Shown in pieces: positions 17,171-24,338 of a stretch of 64,000 nt of DNA (the first letter of the stretch is position 1; every line of letters starts with the position of its first letter). The position numbers were made by a program, and so were the translations under genes. A model generated the notes under the pieces. That model had not been told where the DNA came from and did not search any database. It was given only the letters and a program-made list of their open reading frames with translations. Origin of the DNA: Halomarina litorea (GTDB lineage: Archaea > Halobacteriota > Halobacteria > Halobacteriales > Haloarculaceae); NCBI RefSeq assembly GCF_024227715.1, contig NZ_CP100448.1, forward strand, positions 2,439,655-2,503,654, in the 5' to 3' direction.

Positions 17171-18660
17171 TTGGGGTCGTCAGGCGGTTGCTCGCCCGAC
17201 TCACCCCCGATGGTGACGTTGGCGAACGGACCGTCAAGAGCGGCATCTGGGTCGGCGCGATCAACGTCTCCGACCGTGTGCTCCAGTTGCTGATGGTTAT
17301 CGTACTGGCGCGACTGCTCGGGCCCGCCGCCTTCGGGCTGATGGGCGTCGCCCTGCTCGCGCTCTCGGCGCTCCAGCGGTTCTCCCAGATCGGCTTCGAG
17401 GATGCCCTCGTCCAGCGAATCGAAGACGACGTCGACCACATGCTCGACACGGCGTGGACGATACAGGTTGTCCGGGGACTGGCTATCGCGGCCGTCGCCA
17501 TCCTCGCCGCGCCTCTCCTCGGCACCCTCTTCGACGAGCCGGCGGCGGTCGACCTCGTCCGCGTCGTCGCGCTCGCACCCGCTATCCTCGCGTTCCGGAA
17601 CCCCGGAATGGTGTACCTGCGGAAGGACCTCGCCTTCCACCGCCAGTTCGTCTACACTGCCTCGGGGACGCTCACGCGTGTCACCGTCTCCATCGGGTGG
17701 GCGCTCGTCTCGCCGACGGTGTGGGCGCTCGTCGCGGGGTTCATCGCTTCGAACGCCGTCATGCTGGTCGTCTCCTACGTCATCCACGACTACCGACCCC
17801 GACCGGGATTCGACCGCGGCCACGCCAGCGACCTGTTCGGCTACGGGAAGTGGATACTCGGCTCGGGCGTCGTCAACTTCCTCTACAGCGAGGGTGACGA
17901 CGCCTTCGTCGGTGTGTTCCTCGGCGTCGCGTCGCTCGGCCTCTACCAGGTCGCGTATCGCGTCTCGAACGCCCCCGCGACCGAGGTGGCACAGCTCGTC
18001 TCCCGGGTGATGTTCCCCGCCTACTCGAAGGTACAGGACGACATCGAGCGACTTCGACGGGGGTTCCTCACGACGGTCCAGCTGACGACGTTCGTCTCCA
18101 TTCCGTTCGGGGTCGGTCTCATCGCGGTCACCCCACAGTTCGTCGCCGTCTTCGGCGAACAGTGGGAGCCGATGGTCCGTCCGCTGCAGGTGCTGACGCT
18201 CTACGGGATTCTCCGGTCGTGTCGTTCTCCGACCACGCCTCTGTTCAAGTCCGTGGGGCGGCCGGACCTGCTCGCGAAGCTCCAGACCGGCAAGCTCCTC
18301 CTACTCGCCGCGTGTATCTACCCCGCGGCCGACCAGGCGGGGCTGACCGGTGTCGCGCTCGTCGTCGTCGGTACGGAGGTGCTCGCGCTTCCCGCCGCCC
18401 ACGTCCTCGCCCTTCGGCTCACGGGTGCGCGTGCGCGCAGCATCATCAGCCTGCTGGGCTTCCCAGTTCTCGGGAGCGCGATGATGGGAGCGACGGTTGT
18501 CTCGCTCGCGTCCGCGCTCCCGACGACGAACCCCCTGGTGGAACTCGCCGTGTTGGTCCCGACGGGAGTCGTCGTCTACGTCGCCGCGATGCTGCTCGTC
18601 GACAGGGGCTCGGGGTACGGTGTCGGGGGACTCCTGCGGCGGGTCGTCGCCTCGATGTGA
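17167..18660 (+). CDS. Lipid-linked oligosaccharide flippase (Wzx/MOP type)
   Basis: 497 residues starting GTG 17167, four-base overlap with the preceding stop. A hydrophobic protein with about 12-14 membrane helices; the start VKSGIWVGAINVSDRVLQLL followed by ARLLGPAAFGLMGVA and the mid-protein YSEGDDAFVGVFLGVASLGLYQVAYR segment are typical of RfbX/WzxC-like polysaccharide exporters. It should move a lipid-linked glycan across the membrane. Operon with the asparagine-synthase-like gene. Confidence 0.88.
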   Translation: MIGVVRRLLARLTPDGDVGERTVKSGIWVGAINVSDRVLQLLMVIVLARLLGPAAFGLMGVALLALSALQRFSQIGFEDALVQRIEDDVDHMLDTAWTIQVVRGLAIAAVAILAAPLLGTLFDEPAAVDLVRVVALAPAILAFRNPGMVYLRKDLAFHRQFVYTASGTLTRVTVSIGWALVSPTVWALVAGFIASNAVMLVVSYVIHDYRPRPGFDRGHASDLFGYGKWILGSGVVNFLYSEGDDAFVGVFLGVASLGLYQVAYRVSNAPATEVAQLVSRVMFPAYSKVQDDIERLRRGFLTTVQLTTFVSIPFGVGLIAVTPQFVAVFGEQWEPMVRPLQVLTLYGILRSCRSPTTPLFKSVGRPDLLAKLQTGKLLLLAACIYPAADQAGLTGVALVVVGTEVLALPAAHVLALRLTGARARSIISLLGFPVLGSAMMGATVVSLASALPTTNPLVELAVLVPTGVVVYVAAMLLVDRGSGYGVGGLLRRVVASM

Positions 18661-18678
18661 GCGGAGGCGACTGACCCG

Positions 18679-19695
18679 CTACTTCCGCGCGATGAGTTCG
18701 ACGGCGTGGCCCGCCCGGAGGAGGTACGCCTCGACGGCATCCATGTCGGGAAGGTTGAGGCGGTGGCCGTGCCAGCTCTTCCAGTCGTTGAGCCCCGCGG
18801 CCGTCTCGTGGACGACCGTCGACGCGGGCTCGAAGCCGTTGTCGCGGAACAGGGAGACGACGGCACGCAGTTCCTCGTCGCTGAGGTTCAGGGGGTGGAG
18901 CTCGACGTACACCACGGTCGGACCGGCCGATTCGAGCACCGGGCGAAGCTGGTCGAGGACGACGGTTTCGTATCCCTCCAGGTCCATGCGGACGACGTTC
19001 ACCTCCTCGGGTGCGAGGCCGAAGCGGCCGAGGAGATCGGCGGCGCTCAGCATCTCGACCGACACCGACCCCCCTTCGTGAGCGCGACCGTCGCCCCCTT
19101 CCGGTCGGACCGAGTGTTGGTTCGAGAGGTCGCTGAGGTAGAGCGTCGCCGGACCGGTGACGTCGCCGACGGCACAGCGGGCAACCGTCGTCCGGTCCTC
19201 GAAGCCGTTCAGCCGGAGGTTCCGTTCGAGGAGGTCCGCGTTCTCGGGGGTCGGCTCGACGGCGTAGACGTGGGCCGACGGACCGAGCGCCGCCGCCTCC
19301 AGAAGGCTGAAGTAGCCGATGTTCGCACCGATCTCGAGGGCGACAGGCCGGTCGGTCTCCCCCGCCAGCCGTTCGAGTTCGCGGCGGAACGCCCGCGAGG
19401 AGGCGTACTCGTGGATCCCGAACGCGAGTAGCGTCCGCGAGATGCCGGGGTCGGCGGTGTCGAGCCACATCCGGTAGTCGTGAACGGGGGCGACGACGTA
19501 TCGCCCGTCGGTCCGGTCGGCGTACCGCCGCCAGTAGCGGTTCTCGCCGCCGACGAACTCGCTCGCGTATCCGGCGGCCTGAGCGAAGCGGCCGGCCGAG
19601 AGGAGCCGATAGAACTTGCGCGCAACCAGTCCGACAGCAGTGGGAACCCGAGCGGGTGCCCTCGTGACCGACCGGAATCGCCTGGTGAGAGTCAT
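18679..19695 (-). CDS. FkbM-family SAM-dependent methyltransferase
   Basis: 338 residues. The Rossmann SAM motif VALEIGANIGYFSLLEAAAL and the adjacent VYAVEPTPENADLLERNLRL are diagnostic of the FkbM family, as is MDLEGYETVVLDQLRPVL followed by VYVELHPLNLS. Members methylate sugar or other hydroxyl groups, often on surface glycans, which fits the neighbouring flippase, although it is transcribed convergently to it. The palindromic TATA-like ACTATAGT at 19735-19742 lies about 40 bp upstream. Confidence 0.88.
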   Translation of the reverse strand: MTLTRRFRSVTRAPARVPTAVGLVARKFYRLLSAGRFAQAAGYASEFVGGENRYWRRYADRTDGRYVVAPVHDYRMWLDTADPGISRTLLAFGIHEYASSRAFRRELERLAGETDRPVALEIGANIGYFSLLEAAALGPSAHVYAVEPTPENADLLERNLRLNGFEDRTTVARCAVGDVTGPATLYLSDLSNQHSVRPEGGDGRAHEGGSVSVEMLSAADLLGRFGLAPEEVNVVRMDLEGYETVVLDQLRPVLESAGPTVVYVELHPLNLSDEELRAVVSLFRDNGFEPASTVVHETAAGLNDWKSWHGHRLNLPDMDAVEAYLLRAGHAVELIARK

Positions 19696-19734
19696 GAGGT
19701 GCGTCGATAGGGGCGTTGGGGAGCGGTCCCTTTG

Positions 19735-19742
19735 ACTATAGT
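19735..19742 (-). promoter_or_regulatory. TATA-like element before the FkbM gene
   Basis: ACTATAGT, an AT-rich palindrome in GC-rich surroundings, 40 bp upstream of the FkbM methyltransferase start. The distance implies a leader of roughly 10-15 nt. Confidence 0.4.
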
Positions 19743-19895
19743 GTGGATACGGACCGAAGTGGCGGGCGGACGCTGGTTAAGGGGGCCGATACGGGCTACG
19801 TACGGGTGGCGCGTGGCCCCTCCCGAGGGGCTCTCCCCGGTGTCAAGACGTATACATGTGATTAACAAAGTGTTGGTGGGTGTAGGTTTCCCGCA

Positions 19896-21194
19896 ATGCC
19901 CCCCCTCCGTCGCGGCGTCCCCGTCGTCCTCGTCGCACTCATCTTGCTCGCGGGTATCGCCGTCGGGTCGGGCGGTGCGCCGGTAGGCTCCGGTGACCCG
20001 GGAACGGTCGCCGTCCACTTCATCCACACCGGCGCCGGTACCTCGGTGCTCGTCGTCGGGCCGACCGGCGAGACGCTCCTCTACGACACCGCAGCCCACG
20101 GCGGGGAGGACCAGGTGCTCGCGTACCTGCGGGAACACGACGTCGGGACGGTCGACCACCTAGTCGCCAGCCACGCCCACGGCGACCACATCGCGGGCCA
20201 CCCACGGGTCATCGAGGGTGGGGTCGGGACGGCCTACGATTCGGGCATCGACCGCGGGACGCCCGCCTACAGGGCGTATCTCGACGCGCTGTCGGCTCAC
20301 GACGTCCCTCGCGAGCAGCTCCGAGCGGGCGATTCCATCCCGCTCGACGGCGTCGAGGTAACGGTACTCTCGCCACCGGACCGGGCCCTCGACCCAGAGA
20401 GCACCAACGTATACAACGAGAACAGCCTCGTCCTCCGGATCGAGTTCGGCGAGACGAGCGTCCTGTTGACGGGTGATGCGGGCGAGGCCGCCGAACGGTA
20501 CCTCGTCAAGAAGCACGCGGACGCCGTCGACGCCACCGTCCTGCAGGTCAGCAAGGAGGGGAGCCGCGACGGGACGACAGGGGCATTCCTCGACGTCGTC
20601 GACCCGGCGGCGGTCGTCGTCGGCGGCACCCAGGGCGATCCGGACCGGCCGCACGAGTCCGTACTCGACCGATTCGACGAGCGTGACGTCCCGACATACT
20701 GGAATGCGGTCCATGGGGACACGGTCGTCCGCACCGACGGCGAGCAGGTGACAGTGGCGACACAGACGGATGCGCCGACCGACCCCGGCGACCTCCGGGC
20801 GGCCGCACCGATATCACCCGACGTCGACCGCGACCCGGCGATCACCAGCACCGTCTTAGACGGCGACGGACAGGGTGACGCTCCGATCGAAACCGCCGTA
20901 GAGACTCCGCCGCCGACGCAGACACCGACCCAGACGACGACTCCGATGCCTACCGAGGCGCCGACACCCACTGAAACGGTGGTTCCAACCGGGACGGCGA
21001 TTCCCACCGAAACGGCAACACCCACCGAGACGGCGACGGAACCCTCGCCGGAGGGGTCGAGGTCGACCGTGACAGTGTCGGCAGGCTCGCCAAGCCCGCC
21101 GACGGGGCCGCGGTTTGGCGTGCCGGCCAACGTGCCCCTGGTGGGCGTCGTTGTCGTCGGGTTGGTCGCGGTCTTGTTCGCCGCCCGACGATGA
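19896..21194 (+). CDS. Secreted, membrane-anchored metallo-beta-lactamase-fold hydrolase (ComEC-like)
   Basis: 432 residues. N-terminal signal/anchor helix VPVVLVALILLAGIAVGS, then a hydrolase domain with FIHTGAGTSVLVVGP, the metal motif SHAHGDHIAGH and LTGDAG, close in pattern to the detached hydrolase domain of ComEC. From about residue 335 a Thr/Pro-rich stalk built of PTETAT-like repeats leads to RFGVPANVPLVGVVVVGLVA and a final ARR, a C-terminal anchor resembling a PGF-CTERM sorting signal though the PGF itself is altered. It probably acts outside the cell on a phosphoester such as nucleic acid; the substrate is inference. Confidence 0.82.
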   Translation: MPPLRRGVPVVLVALILLAGIAVGSGGAPVGSGDPGTVAVHFIHTGAGTSVLVVGPTGETLLYDTAAHGGEDQVLAYLREHDVGTVDHLVASHAHGDHIAGHPRVIEGGVGTAYDSGIDRGTPAYRAYLDALSAHDVPREQLRAGDSIPLDGVEVTVLSPPDRALDPESTNVYNENSLVLRIEFGETSVLLTGDAGEAAERYLVKKHADAVDATVLQVSKEGSRDGTTGAFLDVVDPAAVVVGGTQGDPDRPHESVLDRFDERDVPTYWNAVHGDTVVRTDGEQVTVATQTDAPTDPGDLRAAAPISPDVDRDPAITSTVLDGDGQGDAPIETAVETPPPTQTPTQTTTPMPTEAPTPTETVVPTGTAIPTETATPTETATEPSPEGSRSTVTVSAGSPSPPTGPRFGVPANVPLVGVVVVGLVAVLFAARR

Positions 21195-21201
21195 TTCCGC
21201 C

Positions 21202-23418
21202 TCAGACCAGCAGTTCGACCGGGTGGCGGACCGGTCGGGTCAGCAGGTCCGCTAGCTGGTCACAGCAGGAGGTACCGCTGGCAACGACGGCCCGGTCGCG
21301 GGTGTCGGGCGTGGTGAACTGTCCGCGCAGGCGTTCGCCCACGTCGACGCTGAGTTCGTAGTACTCCTCCTTGTAGCCGAAGCTCCCGGCCATCCCGCAG
21401 CACTCCGTCTCGGAGGTGACCACGTCGTACCCCAGTCCCTCGAGGACGGCGACGGTGTACGGTTCGAGGCCGAGTGTGCGCTGCTGGCAGTGGCTGTGGT
21501 ACGCGAGTTCCTCGCCGCGAGCGTCGCGCAGTCGCGACCCGTCGGCCCCGTTGTCGAGGAGGCCGTAGACGTACTCCAGCACCTCGTAGCTGTTGTCGGC
21601 CAGCGCCTCGAACTCGTCGTCCGGCAGGAGCTTCTCGTACTCGCCGCGGAACATCGCGAGGTCGCTCGGTTCGACGACCACCACGTCCCGGCCCGCCTCG
21701 ACGTGCGGTCCGAGCGTCTCCGTCACGCGCTCTGCGCTCCGCTTCGCGGTGGCGATCATCCCCTGCGAGAGCGGCGGGCGGCCGCTGTCGGGCACCTCGG
21801 GGACGACCACGTCGACGCCGAGGGCTTCGAGGGCGCGCACGGCCGCCTTCCCGCGTTCGACGTGGACGTGGTTGGTGTAGGTGTCGGCGTACACTACTGC
21901 CTCGCGCCGGGAGTCGTCCGCGTCGTCCCGACTCGGGGCGGGCGGTTCCTCGCGGGCGGCGAACCAGTCGACGAGCGTCTCGCGCTGGAACTCGGGGAGG
22001 TCCCGGCGGCGGTCCACGCCGAGGGTCCGCTCCATGAGCCAGCGCGCCGGGCGGGCGTCCGCGAGCAGGTTCGAGATGGGGGCCGTCGCGCTCCCGACCT
22101 TCGCTATCGTGTCGAAGTTGCCGAAGAAGCGCTTCTGGAGGCTCATCCCGCCGGGTTCCTCGTCGGGGGTCAATCCCTCGACCAGCCAGTCGAACTCCGC
22201 GTCCTCGCCGCGGTTGACCCGGTCGCGGACGACCGTGTTTATCCACGGGATGTCGATGCCGACCGGACAGGCTTCGGTGCAGCGCGAACAGCCGGTACAG
22301 AGGTCGTTGAACTCGGCGGCGGTGTCGAGACCCTCGATGCCGGCCTCCCACCCGGTGGCGATGCCCCCCGAGTACGTCTCGCCGCCGAAGGCGTGGCCGC
22401 CGACGCTCTGGAAGTTGGCACAGACGTTCGAACACGCGCCACACCGGATGCAGTACAGCGTCTCTTTCAACTGCTCGTCCTCGCGCATCGCCATCCGCCC
22501 GTTGTCGATGAGCACGAGGTGGAACTCCCGGTCCTCGGCGCTCTCGGGGTCGAGCGGGGAGTCGGGGTCGTCGAACGCCACGACGGGCGAGGGCGTCGGC
22601 GGCGTGAACAGCGAGACGTAGGAGGTGATGTCCTGTCCCGTCCCCGAGCGCCCGATGAGTTCGACGAACGGCTGGAGGTCCTCGACGGCCGGAATCACCT
22701 TCTCGACGCCCGCGACGGCGACGTGCGTGTCGGGGACGAGCGCGCTCTTCCGGGCGTTGCCCTCGCTCGTCACCAGCGCGATGGACCCCGAGTCGGCGGT
22801 GACGAAATTCGCGCCCGTCATCCCCACGTCCGCGTCGGTGATGAGGTCGCCCAGTCGCTCGCGGGCGAACATCGTCAGTTCCTCGGCCGTCTCCAGCGGT
22901 TCCTCGGGGTCGAACTGGTGGTTGAACAGGTCGGCGATGCCCTCGCGGGACTTGTGGATGGCGGGCGCGACGATGTGGGAGGGAGCCTCGTCGGCCACCT
23001 GCAGGACCCACTCCCCGAGGTCGGTTTCGACGACGTCCACGCCGCGTTCCTGCAGGTAGTCGTTGACCTCGATCTCCTCGCTGGTCATCGACTTGGACTT
23101 CACGAGGCGGTCGGCGGACTTCGACTCGCAGACCTCCGCGACGTACTCGTTTGCGTCCGCGGCGTCGTCGGCGATGTAGAGGTGCCCCCCGCGCGATTCG
23201 ACGGCCTCGCGCAGTTCCTCGATGAGGTCCGGCAGGCGGTCGATGGCGTCCTCCTTGATGCCGCGGGCCTCCTCCTTCAGCGCCTCGTAGTCCTCCAGTT
23301 TCGCGACGGACTCGTAGCGCCCCTCGTTGAACCCCCGCGTCCCGCGGGAGACGGCCGGCCCCTCCGTCGCCAGCAGGTGGCGGATGTGGGCCGCCTTCGT
23401 GTCGCGGTCGGCGCTCAT
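21202..23418 (-). CDS. LutB-LutA type fused iron-sulfur LUD protein
   Basis: 738 residues. Residues about 60-300 form a LUD domain (GMTGANFVTADSGSIALVTS). Two [4Fe-4S] motifs follow (CIRCGACSNVC near 325, CTGCSRCTEACPVGIDIP near 373), as in LutB. The C-terminal third resembles LutA/GlcF: HSHCQQRTLGLEPYTVAVL then ETECCGMAGSFGYK. The first CCG motif of LutA is degenerate (PDSGRPPLSQG). The family acts in oxidation of lactate or similar hydroxyacids with electrons passed to a membrane acceptor. The ATG overlaps the stop of the LutC-like gene (ATGA). Confidence 0.87.
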   Translation of the reverse strand: MSADRDTKAAHIRHLLATEGPAVSRGTRGFNEGRYESVAKLEDYEALKEEARGIKEDAIDRLPDLIEELREAVESRGGHLYIADDAADANEYVAEVCESKSADRLVKSKSMTSEEIEVNDYLQERGVDVVETDLGEWVLQVADEAPSHIVAPAIHKSREGIADLFNHQFDPEEPLETAEELTMFARERLGDLITDADVGMTGANFVTADSGSIALVTSEGNARKSALVPDTHVAVAGVEKVIPAVEDLQPFVELIGRSGTGQDITSYVSLFTPPTPSPVVAFDDPDSPLDPESAEDREFHLVLIDNGRMAMREDEQLKETLYCIRCGACSNVCANFQSVGGHAFGGETYSGGIATGWEAGIEGLDTAAEFNDLCTGCSRCTEACPVGIDIPWINTVVRDRVNRGEDAEFDWLVEGLTPDEEPGGMSLQKRFFGNFDTIAKVGSATAPISNLLADARPARWLMERTLGVDRRRDLPEFQRETLVDWFAAREEPPAPSRDDADDSRREAVVYADTYTNHVHVERGKAAVRALEALGVDVVVPEVPDSGRPPLSQGMIATAKRSAERVTETLGPHVEAGRDVVVVEPSDLAMFRGEYEKLLPDDEFEALADNSYEVLEYVYGLLDNGADGSRLRDARGEELAYHSHCQQRTLGLEPYTVAVLEGLGYDVVTSETECCGMAGSFGYKEEYYELSVDVGERLRGQFTTPDTRDRAVVASGTSCCDQLADLLTRPVRHPVELLV

Positions 23419-23957
23419 CGGTCCGCACCTCCCTCGTCCCCGTCCGTCCCCGCCTCGTCACCGCTCGTGAGGACGACGACGTGGACGTCCTTCGGGCCGT
23501 GCGCGCCGCGGACGAGGTCGCCCATGTCGGCGGTGGCGCTCGGTCCCGTCGCGACGATGGCGCTCTCGCCGTCCCGGAGGAGCGGCCCGAACCGCTCGAA
23601 GGCGGCGGGCATGTCGGGGAGGACGTCGCGTTCGTCGAGGACCGCGACGTGCGTGTCGGCGTAGAGGCTCACGGGTTCGACGTTCCCCTCGGCCCGGATG
23701 ACGACGCTCCCGTAGTCGGCGATGGCGAACTCGACCGGCGTGACGCCGGTGGCCGCCTCGCGCAGGGCGGCGGGCGTCGGGTCGGTGTCCACCGAGTCGG
23801 GCAGTTCGACCCCCTCGAACGGCAGGGGGGCGCCGACGGCCGGCGAGTCGAGAACCGCGTCCAGCGCCGCGGGGAACCCCGCGGCGTCCGTCTCCGTCCA
23901 CCCCACGTCCAGTCCGTCCAGCGAGGACTGGAACGCGGAGACCGGGCTGCTTGACAT
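23415..23957 (-). CDS. LutC-like LUD-domain protein
   Basis: 180 residues; the LUD fold is seen in GVTPVEFAIADYGSVVIRAEG and TDTHVAVL...LPDMPAAFERFGPLL, with IVATGPSATADMGDLVRGAHGPKDVHVVVL at the end, the typical LutC C-terminus. First gene of a two-gene operon with the LutB/LutA fusion. Together they would cover LutA, B and C. A possible leader with a strong TATA box and hairpin lies upstream. Confidence 0.88.
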   Translation of the reverse strand: MSSSPVSAFQSSLDGLDVGWTETDAAGFPAALDAVLDSPAVGAPLPFEGVELPDSVDTDPTPAALREAATGVTPVEFAIADYGSVVIRAEGNVEPVSLYADTHVAVLDERDVLPDMPAAFERFGPLLRDGESAIVATGPSATADMGDLVRGAHGPKDVHVVVLTSGDEAGTDGDEGGADR

Positions 23958-24058
23958 GAGATGGCATCCTCACCGGCGGGACAAGAGGGTTGCGAGTCCC
24001 GCAATCGAGACACGACGCGGGGACCGGATGGGCAAGCGGAACCCCGGGGCCGGGACGA

Positions 24059-24099
24059 CCCGTTCGCCGAACCCTCCGACGTTCGGGGCGGCGAACGGG
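24059..24099 (-). other. Perfect inverted repeat between leader ORF and lut-like operon
   Basis: CCCGTTCGCCG at 24059-24069 and its exact complement CGGCGAACGGG at 24089-24099 form an 11-bp stem with a 19-nt spacer that itself contains a CCGAAC/GTTCGG pair (24067-24072, 24081-24086). It lies 12 nt after a possible small ORF and 102 nt before the LutC-like start. Terminator, attenuator or protein site are all possible. Confidence 0.5.
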
Positions 24100-24110
24100 A
24101 TGGAGCGCCG

Positions 24111-24251
24111 TCACCGTTCGGTTCGGAGAGACGGCTCTAAGAGAGAACCCGACTGTTCGAGGAGGAGAACGGTCACGACGCGGGGCGAGGACCGGACGAC
24201 ACGTAATGTGCCTCTGACAGACAGCGTTCGCGTGTCTCCACACCGACACAT
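24111..24251 (-). CDS. Possible leaderless small ORF, 46 residues
   Basis: ATG at 24251 lies exactly where a leaderless transcript from the TATA box at 24276-24284 should begin. It encodes MCRCGDTRTLSVRGTLRVV... ending LRTER. Codon use (AGA, TTA, several T-ending codons) is unlike real genes here, so it may be chance; the sequence belongs to no family I know. If translated, it could be a leader peptide ahead of the inverted repeat and the LUD operon. Confidence 0.25.
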   Translation of the reverse strand: MCRCGDTRTLSVRGTLRVVRSSPRVVTVLLLEQSGSLLEPSLRTER

Positions 24252-24275
24252 GAATATCACGCCAACGATAGTTGG

Positions 24276-24284
24276 CCTTTTATA
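24276..24284 (-). promoter_or_regulatory. Strong TATA box on the minus strand
   Basis: Minus-strand CGCATATAAAAGGCC contains TATAAAAG, the best archaeal TATA match in this part of the window. It sits 25-33 bp before ATG 24251 and about 320 bp before the LutC-like gene, so either a leaderless small transcript or a long 5' leader starts here. Confidence 0.6.
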
Positions 24285-24338
24285 TGCGTTCCCGTGGGGG
24301 TCGGCTTGCCAACTCTGCTGGGCGCCCGGCGGGGCCGG

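Noticed and set aside
21490-23664. Long plus-strand frame opposite the LUD fusion
   Set aside because: Antisense artefact of high GC3; no motif, and it spans the stop of one real gene and the start of the next.
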